Assembly (NCBI GenBank): GCA_002839445.1
Contig: PGYB01000009.1
Span: 62,001 to 126,000 of the forward strand
Source: Candidatus Riflebacteria bacterium HGW-Riflebacteria-1
GTDB lineage: Bacteria; Muiribacteriota; Ozemobacteria; Ozemobacterales; Ozemobacteraceae
Direction: 5' to 3'
Length of the DNA stretch: 64,000 nt
The notes under the pieces are model-generated. The model made no database searches. It saw only the letters and a list, made by a program, of their open reading frames with translations, and was not told the origin of the DNA. The translations under genes and the position numbers were made by a program. Shown here in pieces: positions 25,012-34,580 of the stretch (the stretch's first letter is position 1; every line of letters begins with the position of its first letter).

Positions 25012-26022
25012 ATGAGTGTGCAATCTGCTGCTCTATCTTTTCGCGATCATTCAATTGTCTTCTGGCAACGTCGCATTTGCGGGTTAGCGTCATTGGCAAA
25101 AAGATTGCTTTGCTGCTTTGCTGCTCGCGAAGGCCATGGATGGCCAGGTGCCGGTGAGCATCAGGATAGAAGCGAACCGACCAATGCCCCTTTCAAACCG
25201 CGCACTGTAAATGCTGTCAGAGGAGTGGAGAGTAATCAAGACGCTTTTGCGTCATCTCTCTGTTCAGAAATGCCCGCTGTAGCAGATCAGTTGGCGGTTA
25301 GTCCGCCATGTCTGATTATTGCGCGACGGTGTCTGACCATTTTTTTATGTTTCATTTTTTTGGGTGCTGCGCCTGATTTGTTGGCGGCAATGCCTTCGCA
25401 GGCTTCTGCAGCCAATGAAGAGTGGCAGTTCTTCAGAATTAATGCGCAGTACCGTGGAACCGTAAAAAAAGGCTTCCAGAGCCTGGGCTGCGGCATCGCG
25501 TGGTTTAAAGATCTCGCGCCTGGTAAAACTCAGGTTATCGTGCATGTATCGGCTCTGCACCCCGAAAAACGCGGCCAGAAATACACATTTCGCGTTAATA
25601 TGGTTTTGAACTGCCGCCCGGCTGCCTACAGTGTCGACTCCGAAGTGTATGCACAATTCACTGGTGTCGCCGGCGACCGTCAGCAGCAGATTCGCCAGCT
25701 GGTTGCACTCTGGACATACATGCGCCAGGTCGAAAAAACCGGCCAGGTCGCTGGTGAATTCGACGCCTTCGGGGCACGGTTGCTGTTGCGCGACATTCAG
25801 ACTCGTAGCGGAAAAACCCGCGAAATTCACTGCGGCTGGAGCGGTCGTCGTGATTTTTCCGGCAAGTTTTTCTTTAACCAGCTTGCCGCTCAGATGCTCT
25901 CTCTCGACAAATTCAGGTTTAAAAGCGGCAAACTTTCAGTGTCTCTGACCAAAGATACCGCCGAATCAATCAATCGCGATTTCGCTCACCGCGAACCATT
26001 CGCCACCGATGTCTTCAAATAG
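25012..26022 (+). CDS. Secreted protein of unknown function
   Basis: 336 residues from ATG at 25012, chosen for its ribosome site (GAGGAGGG, 5 bases). A hydrophobic, signal-like stretch appears only at about residues 100-125, ending at an AxA site before NEEWQF; an ATG at 25270 just upstream of it would give a normal secreted protein of 250 residues but has no clear ribosome site. The first 86 residues include a 56-base repeat (25127-25182) in frame. So the N-terminus may have been remodelled by insertion. The mature domain is mostly beta with four Cys; unrecognised. It follows PrsW by 10 bases. Confidence 0.55.
   Translation: MSVQSAALSFRDHSIVFWQRRICGLASLAKRLLCCFAAREGHGWPGAGEHQDRSEPTNAPFKPRTVNAVRGVESNQDAFASSLCSEMPAVADQLAVSPPCLIIARRCLTIFLCFIFLGAAPDLLAAMPSQASAANEEWQFFRINAQYRGTVKKGFQSLGCGIAWFKDLAPGKTQVIVHVSALHPEKRGQKYTFRVNMVLNCRPAAYSVDSEVYAQFTGVAGDRQQQIRQLVALWTYMRQVEKTGQVAGEFDAFGARLLLRDIQTRSGKTREIHCGWSGRRDFSGKFFFNQLAAQMLSLDKFRFKSGKLSVSLTKDTAESINRDFAHREPFATDVFK
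25127..25182 (+). repeat. 56-bp dispersed repeat, copy 1
   Basis: Begins GCGAAGGCCATGGATGGCCA and ends GAAGCGAACCGACC. The same 56 bases recur at 42053-42108 with three substitutions and the same orientation. The core GGCCATGGATGGCC is a near-palindrome. This copy is inside the N-terminal part of a gene. Confidence 0.75.
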
Positions 26023-26064
26023 ATCCGAATCATGTCATTGCGACTGCGGGGCTTAGCTTTTATT

Positions 26065-26104
26065 TGTCATCCTGCGCGAAGCGAAGCGCAGTCGCAGGAT
26101 CCAG
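26065..26104. repeat. Palindromic dispersed repeat
   Basis: TGTCATCCTGCG followed by an arm ending CGCAGGAT: an 8-bp stem ATCCTGCG/CGCAGGAT. This is the widespread 'GTCATCCTG...GAAGGATC' type of extragenic palindrome. A further weak hairpin ATTCTGCG/CGCAGAAT lies about 20 bases to the right (about 26122-26153), and TGTCATTGCGA occurs at 26033-26043. Confidence 0.6.
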
Positions 26105-26215
26105 AAAAGCGCTAAAAAATGGATTCTGCGACTTCACCTGACGGCTTGCGCAGAATGTTGATTTTGGCCGAGAATTGCTGTTATACAAAATGGTATTGAA
26201 GACTTCGCTTAAACC

Positions 26216-26252
26216 TGTCATTGCGAGGAGCATAGCGACGAAGCAATCTCAT
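26216..26252. repeat. Dispersed repeat of the TGTCATTGCGAGG type
   Basis: TGTCATTGCGAGGAGCATAG, then CGACGAAGCAATCTCAT: imperfect inverted repeat ATTGC/GCAAT. This motif is a well-known common intergenic repeat across unrelated bacteria. It lies in the 282-base gap after the secreted-protein gene, with the other palindromes. Confidence 0.7.
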
Positions 26253-26304
26253 CGTTCTGGGTAATTTTCAGCGAGCTTTTGTATAATCGTCGCCGGCATC
26301 TTGT

Positions 26305-27201
26305 TTAAAACTTCAGATTGTCTTCGCGGGTCCAGCCTGATTTTTTGCCGTCCTGAAAGACGATCTCAAACCACTGCCATTTGCCGATCTTTTTAACTGA
26401 TTTGACTTTTACTGCCATACCCTTTGGTAGTTTGGCAACCATGTCATCATTTGTGTTCGGGCCACTGCGGATGTTGGCGAAGGTCTGCACTTCAATTGTC
26501 GCCTGTTCAGGCAGATTTGCCCCGTCGACAAAAGTCTTTACGGTTTCCGAAACCGGCGCCGGCTTGGCAATTGCGACTGCTATGCGGTTTGCTTCGAGCA
26601 TCTGTTTTGTGTTCTCAGCACTCATCTTGCTGGTATCAATGCTGGCCACATCGCTGGCGTTAGCCACGATGTTCTGCACTACGCTGGCGGGTCCCTGAAT
26701 CAGCAGATCATCACGTACCCAGCCGTCTTTGCGGTTAAAATCCCATTTTATGTGTGTCCAGCCGCCCTTTTTGTCGAGCACGGTGCCCTTTGTGCCCTTG
26801 CTGACCTTGAAGAGTGCTTTGTCCTGAAGAGACGCGCCAGATCTGACATTGGTGCCGTTGCCCGATGCATACGCGAACCATTTGGGGCCATTGGGATCAA
26901 ACCCGCTGCCATCTTTTTTTTCAGGAGTTTTGGCTTCGGTTATTTCGGTTAGAGATGGCGCGGTGTCTGGCCCTGCGACTGTCGGTGCAGGCACATTAGA
27001 AGCCGCGGCCATTTCTCCCGGTTTGTCTGCGCTATACAATATTTTAACGGTGGAGGTCGCGCTTTCACCGGCCGAAGCAGTCTGCCCGGGTGCACCGGCG
27101 TCTGCTTCCATGAGCTTGAACATCTGTTTTCCCATGAAAACGCCCAGAGCTATAACCGAGAGCATGATCACAACGATCGAGATAAGTTTCGCCTTTTTCA
27201 C
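26305..27201 (-). CDS. Membrane-anchored double SH3 protein
   Basis: 298 residues from GTG at 27201 (GGAGG six bases upstream); an earlier in-frame ATG has none and its added residues look non-coding. N-terminal membrane helix (about 6-26), linker, first bacterial SH3 domain (about 100-165, with TNVRSGAS) and second SH3 domain (about 230-298, with ANIRSGPN and SGWTREDNL). SH3b domains bind peptidoglycan peptides, so the protein probably contacts the cell wall from the outer face of the inner membrane. No catalytic domain. Confidence 0.75.
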   Translation of the reverse strand: MKKAKLISIVVIMLSVIALGVFMGKQMFKLMEADAGAPGQTASAGESATSTVKILYSADKPGEMAAASNVPAPTVAGPDTAPSLTEITEAKTPEKKDGSGFDPNGPKWFAYASGNGTNVRSGASLQDKALFKVSKGTKGTVLDKKGGWTHIKWDFNRKDGWVRDDLLIQGPASVVQNIVANASDVASIDTSKMSAENTKQMLEANRIAVAIAKPAPVSETVKTFVDGANLPEQATIEVQTFANIRSGPNTNDDMVAKLPKGMAVKVKSVKKIGKWQWFEIVFQDGKKSGWTREDNLKF

Positions 27202-27461
27202 TACGATCCTCCAATACAACTTGCTGTGCACCAGTGTAGTACGATAAAAATCTGCTGTCAATACCCTGCGCAAGATTTTTAGTTTGCAGTTAATTGCAAG
27301 ATCAAGTTCCGCCTGACCGGCACTTATTCTCGCAGTTATATTTTGCGTTGAATGAAACTTATTTCTAGGCATGTATGCAGAAATGATCTATAATTTGGGG
27401 GGATCAAGGCCTACAGTTGTCTGGCTAACATTTTCGTAAAAAAAATTCTGGAAGTATTCTA

Positions 27462-27821
27462 ATGCGAACGGTATTTTCTAAGATTTACGTTGTTACATTT
27501 TTGTTGCTGGTTTCGGTAGTTCCCTCGGTACAGGCCTATCTTGACCCAGGCACCGGAAGCTTTATACTCCAGACCCTTATCGCAGGTTTTTTCGGAGCGG
27601 TTTTTGTTCTGAAAAGCTACTGGGCCAGCATTAAGAGCTGGTTTGCTGGCTCTGCCGGCAGCTCAGAAAATTCTGCGGAAAATGCCGCAGATAACGCTGC
27701 TTCAAAGGAATCTTCAGGCATCGACAATGCTGATAATCAGATATTACCTGAAAATTCAGAAGCGCAGGTCTCTGGTGCCGCAATAAAGCCTAACAGCGAT
27801 GCGAAGTCAGACGAGCATTGA
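27462..27821 (+). CDS. Small secreted membrane protein (YLDPGTGS type)
   Basis: 119 residues. Signal peptide (1-25), then YLDPGTGSFILQTLIAGFF with a membrane helix and a Ser/Asn/Ala/Glu-rich tail. The YLDPGTGS block is a recurrent short family that I know only as an uncharacterised neighbour of SAM methyltransferase and sulfatase genes. Here too the next gene is a methyltransferase, starting one base after the stop. GGAAG lies six bases before the start. Confidence 0.7.
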   Translation: MRTVFSKIYVVTFLLLVSVVPSVQAYLDPGTGSFILQTLIAGFFGAVFVLKSYWASIKSWFAGSAGSSENSAENAADNAASKESSGIDNADNQILPENSEAQVSGAAIKPNSDAKSDEH

Positions 27822-27822
27822 G

Positions 27823-29388
27823 ATGAATTCTGAGAAAAACCCTGAGAGGAGCTCTGAAAGGACCCCTGAAAAAAGCTCAGAGAGCAGCTCAGAAAAAAAC
27901 TCTGAGAAATATTGTGAAAAAAGCTCTGATAATTCCTCTGTGAAGGGCTCTGAGAGGTATTCTGATAAGAATGCTGAAAAAATCGCTTCTTCATTCAGAG
28001 ACCCAGCTGGATTTGTGTTTCACAACCAGGGCACGATCTATCGTCAAATCAATAATGCCGGCAAAGATTGCTATGACCTGTTGCTGAGTTCAGGCCTTTA
28101 TGATGTGCTTAAAAAGTCTGGGCTGCTTATAAGCCACGAAGAAGCTTCTGTTGACGCGCTTGATTCTGCTCTGGCATATAAAATTATCAGGCCAGAGCCT
28201 GTTCCTTTTATTTCGTATCCCTGGGAATGGTCTTTCAGCCAGCTCAAAGATGCGGCTCTTGCAACATTGCAGGTTCAGAAAATTGCCATCAAACATGGCA
28301 TGAGCCTAAAGGACTGCAGCGCTTTCAATATTCAATTCATCGCCTCGAAGCCAGTTTTTATTGATACTCTGTCATTTGAGCCATACCAGGAAGGCATGCC
28401 ATGGGTAGCATACCGCCAGTTTTGCCAGCATTTTTTAGCGCCACTTGCTTTGATGAGCAAGTGTGATATCAGACTGCAACAGCTTTGGCGGGCAAACATT
28501 GATGGCATTCCGCTTGACATGGCAAGTCGATTGTTGCCACTGCGCACCTGGCTAAATTTTTCCCTGTTGACTCATTTGCACTTGCACGCCGGCTCGCAGA
28601 GCTATTTTGCTGATAAGGCTCCGGCAAGTTCATCAAGCCCGGCAACAAGCAAAGTCTCCCGCAATGCTTTACTTGGCATTATCGACAGCCTTGAATCAGG
28701 CATACGCTCGCAGAATTATTATCCTCGCGGCACCGAATGGGGCGATTACTATGCGAATACTAATTACACCGATGCTTCCGCAGAGCATAAAAAGACGCTG
28801 GTAGAAGAATATTTTAATAAAATCGGCTCCCAGCATCTGGTCTGGGATTTGGGCGCTAACACTGGCGTTTTCAGCCAGATTGCTGCGCGGCACAGCGACG
28901 TTGTCGTGGCATTTGATATCGACCCTGCAGCAGTTGAAAAAAATTATCTTCAATCGCGAGACCAGCAGGCGAGTAACATTCTCCCGCTTCTTCTTGACAT
29001 CACCAACCCTTCGCCCCCAATCGGCTGGGAAAACGCCGAGCGCATGTCTCTGCTGCAGCGCGGTCCTGCCGACACGGTCATGGCTCTGGCTCTGATTCAT
29101 CATCTGGCAATATCAAACAACCTGCCGCTGTCTCACATCGCCTCTTTTTTCGGCAAGATCTGCCGTTACCTGATCATAGAATTCGTTCTCAAGTCCGACT
29201 CCCAGGTGCAAAAACTCCTGGCATCAAGGCCCGACATTTTTCCAGATTACTGTGAAGCCGGTTTTGAACTGGCGTTTACAAAGTTTTTTGACCTCGTGGG
29301 CAGCGAGAAGATTCTAGAGTCACAGCGCCGGTTGTATATTTTCCAGAATAAGGGAACTGGACTGTGGAGACGTAGTCGAAGGCCATGA
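27823..29388 (+). CDS. Two-domain SAM methyltransferase
   Basis: 521 residues from ATG at 27823, one base past the preceding stop; ATG at 27799 is an in-frame alternative. Residues ~1-50 are a Ser/Glu/Lys tetrapeptide repeat. A family-specific N-terminal region follows (about 60-300), with PYPWEWSF-like and IDTLSFEPY motifs, then a class I SAM domain with WDLGANTGVFS (about 339-349), AFDIDP (about 362-367) and ALIHHL (about 424-429). It resembles large methyltransferases near exopolysaccharide genes (nodulation-protein NoeA type). Target unknown; likely a surface glycan or its precursor. Coupled to the preceding small membrane protein. Confidence 0.75.
   Translation: MNSEKNPERSSERTPEKSSESSSEKNSEKYCEKSSDNSSVKGSERYSDKNAEKIASSFRDPAGFVFHNQGTIYRQINNAGKDCYDLLLSSGLYDVLKKSGLLISHEEASVDALDSALAYKIIRPEPVPFISYPWEWSFSQLKDAALATLQVQKIAIKHGMSLKDCSAFNIQFIASKPVFIDTLSFEPYQEGMPWVAYRQFCQHFLAPLALMSKCDIRLQQLWRANIDGIPLDMASRLLPLRTWLNFSLLTHLHLHAGSQSYFADKAPASSSSPATSKVSRNALLGIIDSLESGIRSQNYYPRGTEWGDYYANTNYTDASAEHKKTLVEEYFNKIGSQHLVWDLGANTGVFSQIAARHSDVVVAFDIDPAAVEKNYLQSRDQQASNILPLLLDITNPSPPIGWENAERMSLLQRGPADTVMALALIHHLAISNNLPLSHIASFFGKICRYLIIEFVLKSDSQVQKLLASRPDIFPDYCEAGFELAFTKFFDLVGSEKILESQRRLYIFQNKGTGLWRRSRRP
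27829..27981 (+). repeat. Degenerate 12-bp coding repeat
   Basis: About 13 imperfect units of 12 bases, consensus TCTGAGAAAANN, encoding Ser-Glu-Lys/Arg-x. It gives a highly charged, unstructured N-terminal tail to the methyltransferase. Confidence 0.65.
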
Positions 29389-29565
29389 ATCTATCTGTAT
29401 GATTGCACGGGAGATTAGTACAGCTGTTCAGACTGTTTGCCAATATTTCTATTTGTTTGCGTATTCAGTCAACCGGTAAAGTGGCTTTTCCGCGATCAAT
29501 GAACTTCAATTGCGTTAAAAGCAGCGAAGATTGATATATTACTGACAAAGAGATAGAATTGCAGC

Positions 29566-31179
29566 ATGCAAAGTGATCAACCGGAAAACTGCAAACAACA
29601 GCCTATCAGACCAATTTTGTTCGCCTCGGGACTATTGGTTCTGGCTGTATCAGCTTATTGTGCGCTGATACTCGGGCTTAATTCGGGATACCTGGTGTTT
29701 ACGCTGGACGATGCCTACATTCACCTTGCCCTTGCGGAAAACATAATGCAGGGTCACTATGGGATAAATCTTAATGAATATTCAGCTCCAGCATCAAGTA
29801 TTATTTGGCCATTTCTTATTGCACCATTCTCAGGACTGGCTGTCGCGAGCTACATTATTCTTATTGCCAACACGGTCTTTTCTCTGCTCACCCTGTTGTT
29901 GTTCTGGTTAACTCTTTCTCCCGCCGATACACCACTAGAAGGCGTTGCAGAACAGCAGACCTTGCTGAATGTCATGCTGATTTTGTTGATACCTGCCTGC
30001 AACCTCATCGGCCTTATATTTACCGGAATGGAACATTCGCTGCAGGTTATGCTGGCCGTAGCCATTATCTGTGGGTTAAACCGGGAATCATTAACCGCCC
30101 GCCTGGACTGGTGGACTCTCTCTGCAATCATTCTTTCGCCATTAGTTCGTTATGAATGTCTGGCGATTTCATTACCTGCTGCAGGCTATCTGATATTTCG
30201 TGGCCATCGCAAGGCTGGCGTTCTGGCTGTGGGCGTAATGATGATGATTCTTGCCGGTTTTTCCTTGTTTCTGGTGTCTATCGGACAAAATCCACTGCCA
30301 AACTCGGTTACGGCAAAATCTCAAATTGTCTACGAACAGAATGCTTCTTCAGTATTCGTTAATTTTGTATCTGGCATTGAAAAGTCGCGAGGTGTTTTGC
30401 TCGCAATCTGCCTGTTGTTCATGTTATCGCAGGTGATTAGCCGCGAGATTCCTGAAAGCAAACGTCTTTTGTGCGCCACGGTTTCTGTTTCCATTGTTCT
30501 ACATCTTTTATTTGGGCAGTTTGGCTGGTTTTGCCGTTATGAAATATACATTTGGGCGTCAGTTTTAGCTGTAATTGGATTTATGCTCAAGCCATTTATA
30601 TACCGAAATTCAGCCAGTTACGGGGTCTTAGAAAAGACGCTCCTTATGTTTGCTGCCCTGTTCCTGTTATGTTTTCCATATCTTCTGGTATTGGCAAATA
30701 TTCCAGTTGGGGCTAACAACATTTACGAACAACAATATCAGATGCATAGATTTGCAACAGAGTTTTACAAAAAACCAGTTGCAGCAAATGATATTGGGTT
30801 TCTTTCCTATCGCAATCCTTCATACATCCTTGATTTGTGGGGTCTCGCGTCAAATGAAGCCCTCTCATCAAGACATCAGGCAAAACACGAACATTGGATG
30901 GAAGGTCTTGTGCAGTCAAAGAATATTGGGCTGGCAATGATTTATGATGACTGGTTTCCCGAAATTCCTGACAACTGGCATAAGGCGGGCGTGCTGACGC
31001 TCGGAAAAACAAGAATCACCCCAGCAATGGATAGGGTCGCATTTTACGTAATCAAAATAGAGTCATCTCAGGAAATACATGATCTGCTAAAAAAGTTTAC
31101 CTTAACCCTGCCTGCCGGTGTTGAGTTTGTGTTTGCTGACAATGCAGATTTAGAATCCAGGAACGGAGCAACGCGATGA
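29566..31179 (+). CDS. GT-C membrane glycosyltransferase-like protein
   Basis: 537 residues with about 11 membrane helices. The first external loop has LDDAYIHLALAENIMQG, the Asp-Asp-x-hydrophobic pattern of GT-C enzymes that use polyprenyl-phosphate sugars (ArnT/PMT-like). The C-terminal ~110 residues are soluble and lie outside the membrane. It would add a sugar to a surface glycan or protein in the periplasm; substrate unknown. First of a run of GT-C genes from 29.5 to 39.8 kb. No strong ribosome site is seen before the ATG. Confidence 0.75.
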   Translation: MQSDQPENCKQQPIRPILFASGLLVLAVSAYCALILGLNSGYLVFTLDDAYIHLALAENIMQGHYGINLNEYSAPASSIIWPFLIAPFSGLAVASYIILIANTVFSLLTLLLFWLTLSPADTPLEGVAEQQTLLNVMLILLIPACNLIGLIFTGMEHSLQVMLAVAIICGLNRESLTARLDWWTLSAIILSPLVRYECLAISLPAAGYLIFRGHRKAGVLAVGVMMMILAGFSLFLVSIGQNPLPNSVTAKSQIVYEQNASSVFVNFVSGIEKSRGVLLAICLLFMLSQVISREIPESKRLLCATVSVSIVLHLLFGQFGWFCRYEIYIWASVLAVIGFMLKPFIYRNSASYGVLEKTLLMFAALFLLCFPYLLVLANIPVGANNIYEQQYQMHRFATEFYKKPVAANDIGFLSYRNPSYILDLWGLASNEALSSRHQAKHEHWMEGLVQSKNIGLAMIYDDWFPEIPDNWHKAGVLTLGKTRITPAMDRVAFYVIKIESSQEIHDLLKKFTLTLPAGVEFVFADNADLESRNGATR

Positions 31180-31345
31180 GTTTATTGTCTAGTATTGTGC
31201 CATGTTTTATGAATACCATGCACATTAAATGCAGATAATCTTTGAAGAACACGGCACTGTTACTTTGTAAATATTTTTTCGTTTCTACAAATGAGGGTTA
31301 ATCTGTTCGTGCATCTTGTTAAAATTTGTTGACTGTTTGTGTTTG

Positions 31346-32908
31346 TCATTCGTCCAGTTTTGCATACAGGAGCCAGTTTTCTTTGTCTCCGATTTTGTAG
31401 GATTTAAGAAGTTTGTAGTTAATACCGTGAATTTCAAATTGATCGCGCGTGCCTGGATGCGTTGCAAGCATATTTAAGATTTTGCTTTCGTCCTCTAGAA
31501 AGTGTGTCGGTTGCCTACTGCGCCAGATATCCCTAAGAAAATGCTCTGTTGGGTTATCATGGTCACGAATTTCTTTCTTTTTTTTCATAATGGCTAAGTC
31601 AGAATGGGGTAGGCTAAATATGTGATCGAAAATCTGGCGTCTGGTGACGTAAGCAATGAGACCGATGCGCCGGGTAGCGATAACCGCAGTTGCTGGTAAG
31701 AGTTTGTTTATATCTTCTACTGGTTCCCGAAGGGTTTTGCAGGTTAATACAAAACCGGGATAATTATTTACTGCATAATCCCCCAACCATTTATGTACAT
31801 CTAAAAAGTTGTTTAATAATAGGAAGACAAAGACGCAGCAACTGAAAAGCCGATAAAAAAGAATCATCAACCTCTGGGCGGTGAGCTCAGAATTATAAAA
31901 CCCGGCAAATATTATAAACAAACAATAGGGAGAATAAGGTGCCATATATCTGGGCATCAAGGTCCAGTCCGGGCAGGAATAGATGGAAAAAATCAGCCCG
32001 GTCATTGAACCTGCGAGACAGAAGGAAAAAATACGTTGATTAATTCTTGCCAGTTCAATTGCTCCCAACAAAAAAAACGGTATAAAGAAAAGCCCTGAAT
32101 AGGGAGTTGGAAGGTTTGTCAGTTTGCCGGAAAGAAACAGGGCGGCTCTTGCAATGACTTCGGAGATTGACGATGGTTTCGCGTAAAAGGTGTTAGGTAC
32201 AATGTCACCGTAATAGGCAAACCTGAGAATTGTTATCCCTATTATAACTGAACCCCACAAAATCATAGACGGCAATATTGATTGCCTCATTTCAGGCCAT
32301 TTTAGATGTTTATTCGAGTTGCTGATTAATACTGCCAGAAGATAAACTGGAAACAGGATTATGCACTCCGGTCTCACAAAGGTTGTGAATGCGTAGATAA
32401 CCGCTGTTGTTCTGTGATCTGAGTTGGCCTTTTCTAATAGAAGTGGCAACCCAATCAACAGGCAGACAAATGCAGTTTCCATCCCCGATTGTGAGAAATA
32501 AACGAAAGATGGGCTGGTGAAAATCAGTATCGGAATTATATAGCGCATATAGCTCAATTCCGATTTCTCATAAAGGCTTGAATCGATTCTGCTTCCGATG
32601 ATGGTGAGCAAACAGGCGGCAGCAATAAGACTCAATATGCCGGCAGTTTTACCTGCCAGATGTGTTTTCATAATCGTTGCAAGTGGAGTAATTGTAAGTA
32701 ACCAGGCGAGGTTGGTAACAGATTCAACCTGCTCTCCCGGGTTAAATACCAGCCCATGACCGTTGAGAAGATTGTCGATACAATGGAACCCTATAAAGGC
32801 GTCATCAACGTAAAAATCCAGCCATGTGAAGCAAAACGCAGCAGTCAAAACCAGACAAACGAGAAATGCTGGCAAAAAGTTGAATTTTGGGTTCAGGCTA
32901 GTGTTCAT
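31346..32908 (-). CDS. GT-C membrane glycosyltransferase-like protein
   Basis: 520 residues with about 11 membrane helices. The loop after helix 1 reads YVDDAFIGFHCIDNLLNG and then GLVFNPGEQVESVTNLAW, a pattern shared with the protein at 37862-39760, so the two are paralogues of one GT-C subfamily. The C-terminal ~100 residues are soluble. Convergent with the neighbour to the left and divergent from the one to the right. Likely uses a lipid-linked sugar. Acceptor unknown. Confidence 0.75.
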   Translation of the reverse strand: MNTSLNPKFNFLPAFLVCLVLTAAFCFTWLDFYVDDAFIGFHCIDNLLNGHGLVFNPGEQVESVTNLAWLLTITPLATIMKTHLAGKTAGILSLIAAACLLTIIGSRIDSSLYEKSELSYMRYIIPILIFTSPSFVYFSQSGMETAFVCLLIGLPLLLEKANSDHRTTAVIYAFTTFVRPECIILFPVYLLAVLISNSNKHLKWPEMRQSILPSMILWGSVIIGITILRFAYYGDIVPNTFYAKPSSISEVIARAALFLSGKLTNLPTPYSGLFFIPFFLLGAIELARINQRIFSFCLAGSMTGLIFSIYSCPDWTLMPRYMAPYSPYCLFIIFAGFYNSELTAQRLMILFYRLFSCCVFVFLLLNNFLDVHKWLGDYAVNNYPGFVLTCKTLREPVEDINKLLPATAVIATRRIGLIAYVTRRQIFDHIFSLPHSDLAIMKKKKEIRDHDNPTEHFLRDIWRSRQPTHFLEDESKILNMLATHPGTRDQFEIHGINYKLLKSYKIGDKENWLLYAKLDE

Positions 32909-33019
32909 GATAAATAAAAAAGGTTTCCAAGCACAATTTGTTCACTAATAATCCAAGACCTGTTACAATGTATTATTCAGCAGTATCACCATAACTATAA
33001 CATTATTCGAGCACGCCTG

Positions 33020-34507
33020 ATGATTAATTTAAAAAAGAGTACGCATCGTTATCTGATCGTTCTGTGCCTGTTTTTTATTTCTACGGTTTTTCTGTCGTTG
33101 TCGTCTAGATTGGTGCACCCACAGGCGACCATAGATGGCGCTTACTATCATATCATGGCAGGACAGCTTGAAAAAGGGGCAGGTTTCACAGAGCCTTTTA
33201 TCTGGCACTTTCTCAGTGATTACAATAATCTTGAGCATCCGATGGATTACTGGATGCCGCTCGGTATTGTTTTTTTCTTTCTTGCCCGCCTTTGCGCCGG
33301 AGTTGCCGGCGAAATCTGGTTGAATTTTGTAGTATGGTCAATTTTGTCTGTTCTTGTATTCATTGAAGTGAAAAAGATAACGAACAGTTTTCTAAACGCC
33401 GCATTCGCCTACTGTACAATGCTGTTTTGCGGAAGGTATCTTTTCTATCTGTTAACAACAGATAACATGGCTTTCTATGCGCTGTTTGGCTTCTTTCTTT
33501 TTAAGCAGCTGGGAAGCAAAAAGTCGAGATGGTATTTTACTGCAGTTATTAGTGCCCTGGTCGCGCTTACGCGTATTGAGGGCTTTCTAATCGCTTTATT
33601 CTGTGGACTGTGCGAATTTTACAGGTGCCGGAGAATAACGGCTTTTGCTGGCTATCTCATTATTTTGTCGATTGCTTTAAGCCCATGGATGATCCGTAAT
33701 TATCAGACTCTGGGCCATCCATGGCCTTCCAATTCAAAAGCGCTTTTTCTGAGACAATATGATGACATGTTTCGTCGCAATGCAACGTTAACACTTGATA
33801 ACTATTTAAGTCTGGGATCGAAAAAGATTCTTGAGCAGAAGGCAAGGGGGATTGGGCTCTCAATTCTAAATTTGGTGATTGCACCTGGAATGTTTGTAAT
33901 GTATCCGTTCTGGTTAGCGGGTCTGCTTAAATTATGGAAGCAAGGAGGGAAGTTCTTTTTTCTGCTGCTTGTTTTTTTTGTCATATTTTGTGGCTTGGTA
34001 ATACCGATTCAGAGTGATAAGGGGAGCGCGTTGCATATCAGTGCGTTTTTCTTGCCGTTCTATGCAATATTGAATGGTGTCGGTTTTTCTATGCTTAAAG
34101 AGCATTATCAGATGCGTAGAAGTCGTTATCTGCTTATTTCATCTATAGTTGTCTTGTGGCTGATGTTTGCAAGTCACTACAGTGTGAACAGGCTGGTAAA
34201 CGAATATGCAGCTGATAACGGACCTTATGAATCATTATTTGCCGAAATATCATTTGATGAGCGCAGAATAGTTTCTTCAGCTCCTGTTAAAGTGTATTTG
34301 GAAACCTGTGCGCAAGGGGTAATATCTTCGTCATATAATGAGAGCGAACCATTAAAATTAGCTGATGCATTTGCATGTGATGTTATAATCACTGATCGGC
34401 GCGCCAGTGGTTACAAACCGCTTCCGAAGGCTTCTGGGTGGCAGGAAATAGCATCAAATACATATTTGAATGTTTTTTTCAGACGAAGCACCATGCATAA
34501 TAAATGA
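33020..34507 (+). CDS. GT-C membrane glycosyltransferase-like protein
   Basis: 495 residues with about 11 membrane helices. The N-terminal external loop has TIDGAYYHIMAGQLEKGAGF, again an acidic residue followed by a tyrosine/hydrophobic helix, as in GT39/GT83-like enzymes. The soluble C-terminal part is short (about 90 residues). It is followed after 73 bases by another GT-C gene and a GT2, all on the plus strand, forming a likely operon 33020-37075. Confidence 0.75.
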   Translation: MINLKKSTHRYLIVLCLFFISTVFLSLSSRLVHPQATIDGAYYHIMAGQLEKGAGFTEPFIWHFLSDYNNLEHPMDYWMPLGIVFFFLARLCAGVAGEIWLNFVVWSILSVLVFIEVKKITNSFLNAAFAYCTMLFCGRYLFYLLTTDNMAFYALFGFFLFKQLGSKKSRWYFTAVISALVALTRIEGFLIALFCGLCEFYRCRRITAFAGYLIILSIALSPWMIRNYQTLGHPWPSNSKALFLRQYDDMFRRNATLTLDNYLSLGSKKILEQKARGIGLSILNLVIAPGMFVMYPFWLAGLLKLWKQGGKFFFLLLVFFVIFCGLVIPIQSDKGSALHISAFFLPFYAILNGVGFSMLKEHYQMRRSRYLLISSIVVLWLMFASHYSVNRLVNEYAADNGPYESLFAEISFDERRIVSSAPVKVYLETCAQGVISSSYNESEPLKLADAFACDVIITDRRASGYKPLPKASGWQEIASNTYLNVFFRRSTMHNK

Positions 34508-34580
34508 TTTGCGAAACGGCGACATGTTGCCAAGCAGCTAGAGATTTATTTTCGATTCTCGAATTACAGGGAGGACCCCC

